Below, one piece after another: positions 40,997 to 49,178 of a DNA stretch of 60,645 bases. The DNA is taken from assembly GCF_030433715.1 (NCBI RefSeq), contig NZ_JAROCC010000016.1:1-60645 (forward strand), in the 5' to 3' direction. Each line of letters opens with the position of its first letter. Within the stretch, counting starts at the first letter, position 1. The position numbers and the translations under genes were made by a program. The notes under the pieces were generated by a model, which searched no databases, was not told where the DNA came from, and saw only the letters and a list, made by a program, of their open reading frames with translations. The DNA is from Sporosarcina highlanderae. GTDB lineage: Bacteria > Bacillota > Bacilli > Bacillales_A > Planococcaceae.

Positions 40997-42049
40997 TTAT
41001 CTCTCAATTTCTACAATGATATCGTCTAGTTGCATTGTTTCAACCGACTCATAAATGTTGTCTAAGTTTTTAAAGTGGAATACTGGCCTGAAAATTAAAG
41101 TTTTTGCATCAGGTTTTAGCTGGCCAAAAGAAATCATATAATTGGTCACGCCTAAAGAGCCTTGACCGCCGTTAAATTTCGATTTATACGAATTTCCTAA
41201 GTCATCCTTTACTAGTAATTCTGAATAAATTACGTTATATTTTTTATTTAGCATTTCATTTTGTACGCCTTCTTTGTAATTAACAATAAATGAGTATGGT
41301 GTATACGTAATCTTGTTGATTTCCACGTTTAGATTGTTCTTTTCTGATTTAGGAACATCAATTGTTTGTACAAATGTATCAGAGGCTTCCGCATAAATTT
41401 CGAAATCCCATTCGCCTTGAACGACTTCACCGTTTTCAGGATTAGATAATTCACGGATATTGAATTGGAACGTACCTTCATCAATGGAATGTGATAAAGG
41501 TAAAATAGCTGTTGTCATACCTACATATTTATTGTGAGCGATTTTATAAATGTCATGCTCTGCATGAAACAAGGAGTTTTGCTCACCATTTAATGTGAAG
41601 CTGCCGTCGATTAAAGCAATTGGGCCTAAATCTTTGTCTGTTTCAATCGAGTAGCTAACCAAGAGCTTTTTACTGTCTAATAATGTTTCGGTAATTGTAA
41701 TTGTCGTGCCATTACTTTCAACCTTCATATTTTCAGCTTCTGCAAATTTGTCATAGCCAACTAACGTTGTGCCATATTCTTTTTCAGAAAACAGCTTAAA
41801 AATACTATTTACGAACGGAATTTCCTGTGCAAATGTTGTGTATGAAAGTCCAACCAATGAAGCGGCACTAATACCAATAGTTAGGCATGCAGCTGCAATT
41901 CCTTTCGTCCATTTTTGAGAGCTATTACTTTTGATTTGTTTTCTCAAATTCTTTTTAAATTGTGCCCTTTCAAACTCCGATACCTCCATCTCTTCAAATT
42001 CATTGATATTTATATCAATTTCATTAAAATAATTAAATAATTTCTTCAA
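40997..42049 (-). CDS. DUF4179 anti-sigma factor
   Basis: A 350-residue protein with a short cytoplasmic N-terminus (1-48, the presumed sigma-binding part), one membrane helix (about 49-70, GIAAACLTIGISAASLVGLS) and a large extracellular beta-rich region. The DUF4179 segment (about 70-160) and a second beta domain follow. The TTG start at 42049 is confirmed by AGGAGGT seven bases upstream. It overlaps the sigma gene by 17 bases, the usual coupling of an ECF sigma factor with its anti-sigma. The external signal is unknown. Confidence 0.88.
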   Translation of the reverse strand: MKKLFNYFNEIDININEFEEMEVSEFERAQFKKNLRKQIKSNSSQKWTKGIAAACLTIGISAASLVGLSYTTFAQEIPFVNSIFKLFSEKEYGTTLVGYDKFAEAENMKVESNGTTITITETLLDSKKLLVSYSIETDKDLGPIALIDGSFTLNGEQNSLFHAEHDIYKIAHNKYVGMTTAILPLSHSIDEGTFQFNIRELSNPENGEVVQGEWDFEIYAEASDTFVQTIDVPKSEKNNLNVEINKITYTPYSFIVNYKEGVQNEMLNKKYNVIYSELLVKDDLGNSYKSKFNGGQGSLGVTNYMISFGQLKPDAKTLIFRPVFHFKNLDNIYESVETMQLDDIIVEIER

Positions 42050-42596
42050 TTTGAATACCTCCTAATGATTTTCTAAGCTTCTTTTTTCCGTAATAAAGTC
42101 GATTATCAATAGCAGACTTTGTCATTTGAAGCTGACGTGCGATTTCCACTGTGTCAAAGTCAAGTAAGTATTTCATAATAAATATTTTTTGATCGACTGG
42201 TTTTAATTTCGAGATAATAGAATAAATATTTTCGTGCTCTTCAAGTAGCGTATTTTTTTTGTACGTTAATTCATCTGCTGTGAAGTCTAAATTAAGAGAA
42301 ATGTTCTCTTTTTTTCGCATTTCGGTACGGATGTAATCGACTGCCTTATATTTTGCAATGACACAAACCCATTTTTGAAAATCCGTAGGCCCACCCGTAA
42401 ACTTTTTGGCATTTTTCCAAATCGACAATAAAATTTCGTTACAGCATTCCTTAGACAGATCATTTTTATTAAGTGGTCCTAATGTTTTTACGACCACTCC
42501 TCTAATAAGCGGTAAATAATGATCAATTACATAATCAAGAGCCTCTTCTTTGCCGGCTTGAAGAAGGGCTAAAAAATTTTGCTCGTTAATTTTCAT
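42033..42596 (-). CDS. ECF-type RNA polymerase sigma factor
   Basis: A 187-residue sigma-70 family protein. Region 2 is around residues 20-90, with CVIAKYKAVDYIRTEMRK as the 2.3/2.4-like part; region 4 is near the C-terminus, with the helix-turn-helix DTVEIARQLQMTKSAIDNRLYYGKKKL. The frame extends 42 codons upstream without family similarity; AAAGGAG before the ATG at 42596 sets the start. Transcribed against replication and paired with the DUF4179 anti-sigma factor. An 18-base palindrome sits in its leader. Confidence 0.88.
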   Translation of the reverse strand: MKINEQNFLALLQAGKEEALDYVIDHYLPLIRGVVVKTLGPLNKNDLSKECCNEILLSIWKNAKKFTGGPTDFQKWVCVIAKYKAVDYIRTEMRKKENISLNLDFTADELTYKKNTLLEEHENIYSIISKLKPVDQKIFIMKYLLDFDTVEIARQLQMTKSAIDNRLYYGKKKLRKSLGGIQIEEII

Positions 42597-42621
42597 CCGA
42601 ATCTCCTTTCCTAAAACGATC

Positions 42622-42639
42622 GTGTAAAAGCTTTTACAC
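42622..42639. promoter_or_regulatory. 18-base perfect palindrome upstream of the sigma gene
   Basis: GTGTAAAAGCTTTTACAC is fully symmetric. It lies 26 bases before the sigma start codon, next to TTATATAA (a possible -10 on the minus strand), so it is placed like an operator. No matching regulator gene is adjacent. Confidence 0.5.
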
Positions 42640-42800
42640 TTTATATAACGTTTAGATGCGGACAGTTTTCGCAAGTAAAAGAATTTTGTTTTAAAAAAAT
42701 AGAAATCAATTACTTCATTCATTCTCGTTAAGATGAAAATTCCCTTTATATTGTGCGAATGACCGTATCATAAATAAAGAAACTTGAAAGGGCCTATTTT

Positions 42801-42860
42801 ACTTTCTAATTAGAAAATATTTTATCTTTGTTCAAAGTGAACAAAGGCTTGTTAGAAAGT
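42801..42860. promoter_or_regulatory. nested inverted repeats upstream of the dehydrogenase cluster
   Basis: Outer arms ACTTTCTAA (42801-42809) and TTAGAAAGT (42852-42860) enclose CTTTGTTCA-AAG-TGAACAAAG (42826-42846). The left outer arm is also half of a 14-base palindrome TTTCTAATTAGAAA (42803-42816). The gap between the sigma gene and the first dehydrogenase is 487 bases and holds no gene; these repeats are its main structure and look like regulator binding sites. Confidence 0.5.
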
Positions 42861-42950
42861 AATGTAATATTTAAATTGTTATGCATGTTAAATAGTTTGT
42901 ACCTGTTTCTTTTGTTCATTGAGTATATAGAACTTGTTGAAATGGCTATA

Positions 42951-42985
42951 TATAATAAAAGAAGAGAAGTTTGAAAGCGGTTTCG
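42951..42985 (+). promoter_or_regulatory. -10 element and cre-like site before the first dehydrogenase
   Basis: TATAAT at 42951-42956 is followed 14 bases later by TTGAAAGCGGTTTCG (42971-42985). The latter matches 13 of 15 positions of the CcpA cre consensus WTGAAARCGYTTWCW. A cre just downstream of a -10 would block transcription when preferred sugars are present. The -35 is weak. Confidence 0.5.
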
Positions 42986-43083
42986 CTTTATCTTACTAAT
43001 ACTGTGTTGATGTTTTGTTAGGATAGTTTTGTGATTTTAATATTAAAAATAGGAAGTAAGGGTTTAAATTTAGGAGGGGTATT

Positions 43084-43839
43084 ATGTTATTGCAAGGGAA
43101 AGTTGCATTAATTACAGGTGCTGGGTCAGGACTAGGTAGAGCACAAGCAATTGAGTATGCAAAAGAAGGTGCGAAGGTCATCGTTAATGGTTTGAATGAG
43201 GAGCGTTTAGCTGAAACAGAGAAACTTATTAAAGATAATAATGGAACTGTACTTAGTATTAGTGCTGACGTTTCTAAAAAAGAAGATGTGCAGATGATGA
43301 TTAATAAAGCTCTTGAAGAGTTTGGAACAGTTGATATCTGTGTTAATAATGCTGCTATTTTGGCAGATTTTAAAGCATCTCTTGATATTGCTGAAGAAGA
43401 ATGGGATAAAATCATGGCTGTAAACGTTAAAGGTATCTATTTACTTACAAATGAGCTTTTACCACATATGCTTGAAAAAGGGCAGGGAACATTTATTAAT
43501 GTTGCTTCAATTGGTGGAACAATTGCTGGTGTTGGAGACGCAGCATATATTACTTCTAAGCACGCTGTTCTTGGATACACGAAACAGCTAGCTTTCAATT
43601 ACGCGAAAGATGGAATTCGTGCTGTTTCACTTTGCCCAGGATTAATCGATACTCCAATGGTTCGATATGCAATTAATGAAGAGCATCCTGCAGTTGTTCG
43701 ACAAATAGCCTCTATTCCGTCCGGACATATCGGTAGTTCAGAAGATGTCGCACAATTTTCGGCATACTTAGCAAGTGACAAAGCTAAACATATTAACGGT
43801 GTTGAATTGAAAATTGATGGTGGACAATCCATTGGATAA
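43084..43839 (+). CDS. short-chain dehydrogenase/reductase, copy A
   Basis: A 251-residue classical SDR. The cofactor motif is TGAGSGLG (11-18), NNAA at 88-91, catalytic Asn114, Ser142, Tyr155 and Lys159 (YITSK). At residue 36, where an Asp usually selects NAD, copy A has Gly (VNGLN). It differs from copy B, 270 bases downstream, at about 34 positions by my alignment (roughly 86 percent identical). AGGAGGGG precedes the ATG. Likely oxidises or reduces an intermediate of the catabolic cluster; the substrate is not known. Confidence 0.9.
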   Translation: MLLQGKVALITGAGSGLGRAQAIEYAKEGAKVIVNGLNEERLAETEKLIKDNNGTVLSISADVSKKEDVQMMINKALEEFGTVDICVNNAAILADFKASLDIAEEEWDKIMAVNVKGIYLLTNELLPHMLEKGQGTFINVASIGGTIAGVGDAAYITSKHAVLGYTKQLAFNYAKDGIRAVSLCPGLIDTPMVRYAINEEHPAVVRQIASIPSGHIGSSEDVAQFSAYLASDKAKHINGVELKIDGGQSIG

Positions 43840-43997
43840 TATGAAAGTGTATCTCTGAGTAAATGCTAAATTCCAAAGGTGATGCTTTTGGGTAAAAAAA
43901 CGGTTTGACTTAAACCGTAAATATTAATTGTTAAATCCCGTTCAAATTTTTGTTTGATTAGGTGCTTGGGCTGCAAATAAATGAGGGTAAATTATAG

Positions 43998-44012
43998 ATG
44001 TAAACGTTTTAA
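43998..44012 (+). promoter_or_regulatory. second cre-like site, before dehydrogenase copy B
   Basis: ATGTAAACGTTTTAA matches 14 of 15 positions of the relaxed cre consensus WTGNAANCGNWNNCW. It lies 100 bases before copy B. A small hairpin ACGGTTT-GACTT-AAACCGT (43900-43918) precedes it in the same 272-base gap. Confidence 0.45.
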
Positions 44013-44111
44013 CTAGAATTATCTTTTGAATAGAAGAGGTTTTCTATATAAAAGACTCAGAATAAATACTAGTTGACAAATAATTGCGGGTATAAAATTA
44101 GGAGGGTTATT

Positions 44112-44867
44112 ATGTTGTTACAAGAAAAAGTTGCATTAATTACGGGCGCTGCGTCAGGACTAGGTAGAGCACAGGCTATTGAGTATGCAAAAGAAGGTGC
44201 TAAGGTAATCCTTAATGATGTGAATGCGGAAGGTTTAGCTGAAACTGAGAAACTGATTAAAGATAATAATGGTACTGTACTTAGTATTGTTGCTGACATT
44301 TCTAAAAAAGGTGCCGTGCAGAATATGGTTAACAAAGCATTGGAAGAGTTTGGTACAGTAGATATTTGTGTTAATAATGCAGCTATCTTGGCAGATTTTA
44401 AAGCATCTCTAGATATTAGTGAAGATGAGTGGGATAGAATCATGACTGTGAACGTTAAAGCAGTCTATTTACTAACAAATGCGCTTTTGCCACATATGCT
44501 TGAAAAAGGGAAGGGAACATTCATTAATGTCGCTTCAATTGGAGGAACAATTGCTGGTGTTGGAGACGCAGCATACATTACTTCTAAGCACGCACTTGTT
44601 GGATACACGAAACAACTTGCTTTCAATTATGCGAAAGATGGAATTCGTGCTGTTTCACTTTGCCCAGGATTAACAGATACTCCAATGGTCCGCTATGCAA
44701 TTGATCAACAACATCCGGCAGTTGTTCGACAAATAGCTAGTATTCCATCTGAACGTATTGGTCGCTCTGAAGATGTTGCTTATTTCTCAGCCTACTTAGC
44801 AAGCGACAGAGCTCAGCATATTAATGGTGTTGAAATGAAAATTGATGGTGGACAATCAATCGGATAA
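44112..44867 (+). CDS. short-chain dehydrogenase/reductase, copy B
   Basis: A 251-residue SDR closely related to copy A, with the same catalytic residues Ser142, Tyr155 and Lys159 and cofactor motif TGAASGLG. Residue 36 is Asp (LNDVN), the usual NAD-selecting residue that copy A lacks. AGGAGGG precedes the ATG at 44112; an upstream in-frame ATG at 44073 is ignored because copy A starts at the equivalent position. A tandem duplication with separate upstream regions suggests separate regulation or specificities. Confidence 0.9.
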   Translation: MLLQEKVALITGAASGLGRAQAIEYAKEGAKVILNDVNAEGLAETEKLIKDNNGTVLSIVADISKKGAVQNMVNKALEEFGTVDICVNNAAILADFKASLDISEDEWDRIMTVNVKAVYLLTNALLPHMLEKGKGTFINVASIGGTIAGVGDAAYITSKHALVGYTKQLAFNYAKDGIRAVSLCPGLTDTPMVRYAIDQQHPAVVRQIASIPSERIGRSEDVAYFSAYLASDRAQHINGVEMKIDGGQSIG

Positions 44868-44885
44868 CTAGTTTTTCCAAACTAT

Positions 44886-44941
44886 GGGGCAATTCCATGG
44901 CTCGGTAAAGTTTTACCGAGCTAAGGGACAGGCCCTTTTTT
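44886..44941 (+). terminator. terminator after dehydrogenase copy B
   Basis: Outer GGGC/GCCC pairs enclose GCTCGGTAA-AGTT-TTACCGAGC, then seven T. A related hairpin occurs after the RraA-like gene (49847-49896). Confidence 0.85.
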
Positions 44942-44955
44942 TAGAAAACATTTTA

Positions 44956-44978
44956 GTGATTTTATATCACAATATAAT
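44956..44978 (+). promoter_or_regulatory. inverted repeat and -10 before the amidohydrolase gene
   Basis: GTGAT-TTTAT-ATCAC (44956-44970) is a short inverted repeat, immediately followed by TATAAT (44973-44978). The repeat fills the spacer where RNA polymerase would bind, and the -35 is poor, so a regulator may act here. Confidence 0.45.
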
Positions 44979-45025
44979 TTTTTTCGCGTAAGATATATGA
45001 ATTTTATTACAGGGGGTATTTTTCC

Positions 45026-46291
45026 ATGGGTAATTTAATTATACGAAATGCACATATCAAAGATGGAGAAACTCAAAAAGATATCAAAATTATTGATGGG
45101 AAAATTGTAGAAATAGCCGCGCACATTCAAAATGACGAAACCTACGAAGAAATTGATGCAAAAGGAAATGCTGTGTTACCAACTCTAATTGAAAGTCATA
45201 TCCATCCTGATAAGGCATTTCTTGAAGATCGCAAACCTAATCTATCAGGTACATTAGAGGAAGCATTGAGGAATACGGCAGAATTAAAGAAATTATATAC
45301 TTATGATGATGTGAAAAAACGAGCTGAAAAAGTATTAAGGTGGTCGGTGTTAAACGGAACTACAATAATGAGAGCGCATCCTGATGTGGACCCTTATGAG
45401 AAGACACTTGGAGTAGAAGTACTTTTAGATTTAAAAGAAAAGTATAAAGAAGTACTAGATATGCAAATCGTTGCATTTCCTCAAGAAGGCATTGTTCAAT
45501 CTCCAGGCGTATTGGAGATGATGGAGGAGTCCATCAAAATGGGTGCTGATGTGGTTGGTGGCTGCCCTTATAGTGAAAGAACAATGGAAGATACTATAAA
45601 ACAATTAAATATCGTTTTTGATTTGGCGGAAAAGTACAATCTGCCAATTGATATGCATGCTGACTTTGGCACGAACGCTGATGATCCACAAAATACATGT
45701 ATTGAACTGATTTGCGATATGACGATTGAACGTGGCTACCAAGGTAGAGTTGCAATCGGACATGTTACAACATTAGGGTCACTTGATCCAGAAGTGGCAG
45801 CACCTATTTTTGACAAAATTGCTAAGGCGGATGTTTCAATCGTTCCTTTACCAGTAACGGATATGTTTATGACTGGCCGCACTGAGAGAAAAAATATTCC
45901 TCGTGGTATGGCACCTGTACTGTCAATGATGGAGCGCGGAGTAAATCTTGCATATTCTTCCAATAATATTCGCAATGCATTTACACCATTCGGTAATGCG
46001 GACTTAATCGCTGTTGGCTACTTATTGCAGGTTTCACAACAAATGGGTTCTGCGGATCAACGTCGTGCAGTATTGGATATGGTCACTTATAACGCTGCGA
46101 AGGCAATAGGGGTCAGGGATACTTATGGCATAGAAGTCGGTAAGAATGCTGATATCGTTATCTACGATTGTGATGATTTGAGCAACTTAATCAATGATCA
46201 ACCTTTAGTCCGCTATGTTATTAAAAATGGTAATGTCATTGTCCAAAATGAATTATCACGTAAGATGGCATCTGTTTTAATGGGAGATTAA
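45026..46291 (+). CDS. cytosine-deaminase-like amidohydrolase
   Basis: A 421-residue metal-dependent hydrolase of the amidohydrolase superfamily, closest in layout to cytosine deaminase CodA. Visible ligands are His58 and His60 (HIHPDK), His211 (DMHADF) and His246 (GHVTTL); Gln153 (FPQEG) is also conserved. Two catalytic positions differ from CodA: the HxxE glutamate is Phe214, and the metal Asp is Asn313 (SSNNIRN). It may therefore use another substrate or mechanism, such as hydrolysing a cyclic amide or amidine. First gene of a run with the amidase, permease and RraA-like genes. GGGGG precedes the ATG. Confidence 0.82.
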   Translation: MGNLIIRNAHIKDGETQKDIKIIDGKIVEIAAHIQNDETYEEIDAKGNAVLPTLIESHIHPDKAFLEDRKPNLSGTLEEALRNTAELKKLYTYDDVKKRAEKVLRWSVLNGTTIMRAHPDVDPYEKTLGVEVLLDLKEKYKEVLDMQIVAFPQEGIVQSPGVLEMMEESIKMGADVVGGCPYSERTMEDTIKQLNIVFDLAEKYNLPIDMHADFGTNADDPQNTCIELICDMTIERGYQGRVAIGHVTTLGSLDPEVAAPIFDKIAKADVSIVPLPVTDMFMTGRTERKNIPRGMAPVLSMMERGVNLAYSSNNIRNAFTPFGNADLIAVGYLLQVSQQMGSADQRRAVLDMVTYNAAKAIGVRDTYGIEVGKNADIVIYDCDDLSNLINDQPLVRYVIKNGNVIVQNELSRKMASVLMGD

Positions 46292-46339
46292 TAAGCCTAT
46301 TTGTTTCTATCTACTACTAGTTCAGGAAAGGTGATAAAT

Positions 46340-47578
46340 ATGGTTTCTACTAACATGTTAAATAATGCTCGCTTAACTGTCTCTGATCAGCCACCTTATG
46401 ATGCGCTACAGTCGTTTGTTCGTGACAACCACATCGCTATGAAAGGGTCTGGAAAAGGGAATCTTGAAGGACTTGTATTTGGAGTTAAAGATGTTTTTAA
46501 AATCTTAGGAAGCACTTATAGTAATGGCCACCCAGAATGGTTGCGGACTAATGGTCCAGATGATTTTACTTCTAGTATTGTCACTAAAACGTTATCTGCA
46601 GGAGCAGATTTAGTTGGGAAAACGATTTGTGATGAGCTTTGTTACAGTATAAGCGGTGAAAATTGGAATTATGGATCTCCGATCAACCCTCACGACCCAA
46701 GACGCTTTACAGGAGGTTCCTCGAGTGGGACAGGGGCAGCTACAGCTGGAGGTTTAGTAGATTTTGCTTACGGAAGCGACTGCTTAGGGTCTGTTCGGGT
46801 CCCCGCAAGTTACAATGGAGTATTAGGTATTCGTCCTACTTATGGACGTGTTGCCAATGATGGAGAGGCTCCGTATTGTGAGAGCATGGACGTTCTTGGA
46901 TATGTTGCTGGAAATTCCGATATTTTTAGACGGGTTTCTAAAGAAGTATTAGGTAATGACAGTAAAAAAGTGACGTTTAATAGGTTGCTAATCGCTGATG
47001 ATTGTTTTGATACGATCAACAAAGATGTTGTAGAGGCATTACAGCCTGCTGTCAACCATCTTAAACAACATTTTGAAGTAGTTGAAAATATAAAAGTGAG
47101 TCCGAATGGTTTGGAAGAATGGACGGAAATATTTAGAATTATTCAAGGATATGAAGTTTGGGAAAGTTACGGTGGTTGGGTAAGGAAATACCGTCCAAAT
47201 CTTTCATCAGGTCCAAAAGAACGATTAGAGTGGGCATCTACCATTACGATGAGTGAGTATACTGAGGCATTGAATAAAAGACAAGCTGTTATTGAGAGAG
47301 TTAAAGATATTTTACCAGAAGGTACACTACTATGCTTACCTACAGCTGCCTCTGTAGCACCTTTAAGAAGTAGTTCATTAGATGAAATAAATGCAACACG
47401 CGCACAATCGAGTAAATTATTATGTATTTCACCTTTATCCGGTACACCGCAAATTACACTACCATTAGTTAAGCAACACGAAGTGCCACTTGGTATTTCT
47501 TTAATTGGAGCTCATGGTTGTGATTTACAGTTAGCCGAGTTTGCCGCGGATGTAGTCGATAGTTATAGTAAAGTTTAG
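46340..47578 (+). CDS. amidase signature family hydrolase
   Basis: A 412-residue amidase with the Ser-cisSer-Lys triad Lys50 (GVKDVF), Ser128 (GGSSSGTGAA) and Ser151 (GSDCLGSVRVP). Such enzymes release ammonia from a primary amide or cleave aryl/acyl amides. An upstream ATG at 46301 is in frame, but AGGAAAGGTG is spaced for the ATG at 46340. It lies 48 bases after the amidohydrolase gene and just before the permease gene, so it probably acts on the amidohydrolase product. The exact substrate is unknown. Confidence 0.85.
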   Translation: MVSTNMLNNARLTVSDQPPYDALQSFVRDNHIAMKGSGKGNLEGLVFGVKDVFKILGSTYSNGHPEWLRTNGPDDFTSSIVTKTLSAGADLVGKTICDELCYSISGENWNYGSPINPHDPRRFTGGSSSGTGAATAGGLVDFAYGSDCLGSVRVPASYNGVLGIRPTYGRVANDGEAPYCESMDVLGYVAGNSDIFRRVSKEVLGNDSKKVTFNRLLIADDCFDTINKDVVEALQPAVNHLKQHFEVVENIKVSPNGLEEWTEIFRIIQGYEVWESYGGWVRKYRPNLSSGPKERLEWASTITMSEYTEALNKRQAVIERVKDILPEGTLLCLPTAASVAPLRSSSLDEINATRAQSSKLLCISPLSGTPQITLPLVKQHEVPLGISLIGAHGCDLQLAEFAADVVDSYSKV

Positions 47579-47633
47579 CTTTTAATGACAAACAAAAAAA
47601 TATAAAAACAGCCTCTAGGAGGTTTATTTCGAT

Positions 47634-49094
47634 ATGGGTAAGGAACATATTAGTGTAACTCAAGAAGAAGTTAAGTTATTCAAGTCAAGAGGTTACGATA
47701 ACGAGGATTTATTACCGAAAACTGAAGATAAACGAACTATGAAAATTGGTAACTATTTCACGCTGTGGATGGGTAATTTGCATAATATACCAAACTATGC
47801 TGCAGCTGGTGGTTTCTTAGTTTTAGGTTTAGCTCCTATCAACGTCATGCTTGCTTTAGTTTTAGGTGCCATACTTACGGCAGTATTTATGGCCTTTAAT
47901 GGAAAAGCTGGTTCTAAATACGGTATTCCATTTTCGATGCATTTACGGGCAACTTACGGAGAGGCCGGAGCTAAGATACCCGGTTTCTTAAGAGGCATCG
48001 TAGTTGCAATAGGTTGGTTTGGTTTACAAACTTTCGTAGGATCCCAAGCCCTGCTCATCATTATAGGTAAACTTTGGCCTAAGTTTTTAGAAATTGGTGG
48101 GGACTTTACTTTTTTTGGCATCGGTATGCCAGGGCTAATTGCATTTATCATCTTTTGGTTAGCGAATCTTGCGTTAGGTATTAGTGGAAGCAGTTTCTTA
48201 AATAAATTTAATACCTTATTAACGGTCTTAATTTATGTTCTATTTATCTCCATGGGAATTTGGGGAGTCATTGTTGGTGGCGGTTTTGGTAATATTTTAA
48301 GCCATTCTATTGAAGGAACTAACCAAAATATAAGCCCTCTATTTGCCTACTTGATGATCATTAATGCTGTGTTAGCATTTTGGGCAGCACCAGGGGTCAG
48401 CGCTGCTGATTTTACACAAAACGCAACTTCAACTAAAGATCAAATGGTAGGGCAAGGATTAAGCTTGATTGTTGGTTACGTTATTTTTGTTTTTACAAGT
48501 GTCTCTATTCTTATTGGTAGTTCTATTCATTATGGAGTGGAACAATGGGATGTGCTAAATGTTATTAATCATTGGGATAGTTTACCGGCCATTCTTTTTG
48601 CAATGCTAATCCTATTGTTGATCACTGTTAACTCGAATGCTACGGCTAACATTACTCCAGCCGCATATCAGCTAACAGCACTCTTCCCTAAATGGATAAA
48701 TTATCGAAGAGGCGTAATAATCGCTTGCTTGTTGGGATTCGCGATTATGCCGTGGAAGTTGATGGAAAATCCAGATAGTATTTATACTTTCTTAAACGGA
48801 ATAGGTGCTATTTTAGGTCCTGTATCTGGTGTAATGATTTATCAATATTTCTTTGTTTTTAAACAAGAGATCAATCTTAACGAGCTATATTATGATATGA
48901 AAGATACGAAAGCTATCAATAAATTTCGCGGAATTAACAAGAATGCATATATCGCAACAATCCTTGGGGTGTTAGTATCTCTAAGTGGGAATTTCATCTC
49001 GACATTTTCCATTTTTACTGATCTTTCTTGGATAAGTGGTTTTATCGTGGCATTCGTAGCGTATGGGATTCTTGTAAAGTTTTTTAAAAAATAA
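47634..49094 (+). CDS. NCS1-family nucleobase/cytosine permease
   Basis: A 486-residue transporter with about twelve membrane segments. The N-terminal cytoplasmic part precedes the first helix with TLWMGNLHNIPNYAAAGGFL, and the Asn/Pro-rich loop and GAPGV-like AAPGVSAADFTQNATS follow, typical of the CodB/NCS1 group that imports cytosine, uracil, allantoin or hydantoin with Na+ or H+. AGGAGG precedes the ATG. It is the only importer of the cluster, so its substrate is likely the input of the pathway. Confidence 0.88.
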   Translation: MGKEHISVTQEEVKLFKSRGYDNEDLLPKTEDKRTMKIGNYFTLWMGNLHNIPNYAAAGGFLVLGLAPINVMLALVLGAILTAVFMAFNGKAGSKYGIPFSMHLRATYGEAGAKIPGFLRGIVVAIGWFGLQTFVGSQALLIIIGKLWPKFLEIGGDFTFFGIGMPGLIAFIIFWLANLALGISGSSFLNKFNTLLTVLIYVLFISMGIWGVIVGGGFGNILSHSIEGTNQNISPLFAYLMIINAVLAFWAAPGVSAADFTQNATSTKDQMVGQGLSLIVGYVIFVFTSVSILIGSSIHYGVEQWDVLNVINHWDSLPAILFAMLILLLITVNSNATANITPAAYQLTALFPKWINYRRGVIIACLLGFAIMPWKLMENPDSIYTFLNGIGAILGPVSGVMIYQYFFVFKQEINLNELYYDMKDTKAINKFRGINKNAYIATILGVLVSLSGNFISTFSIFTDLSWISGFIVAFVAYGILVKFFKK

Positions 49095-49113
49095 ATAAAA
49101 AAATGTTGGTATT

Positions 49114-49147
49114 GGGAGGGAAGAAATGCTAAGCATTTACTCCCTCC
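49114..49147 (+). other. intergenic hairpin between permease and RraA-like genes
   Basis: GGGAGGGAAGAAATGC, loop TAA, GCATTTACTCCCTCC. The T tract after it is poor, so it may be a weak terminator or an mRNA-stabilising stem that lowers expression of the last gene relative to the permease. Confidence 0.5.
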
Positions 49148-49178
49148 TTCTATTTAACAAACAAAAGGAGTGTTCACG

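Noticed and set aside
42597..42722. 42-codon upstream extension of the ECF sigma gene
   Set aside because: It covers the palindrome and ribosome binding site and shows no sigma-factor similarity.
44083..44107. TTGACA...TATAAA promoter directly before dehydrogenase copy B
   Set aside because: The spacer is only 12 bases and the -10 would overlap the ribosome binding site.
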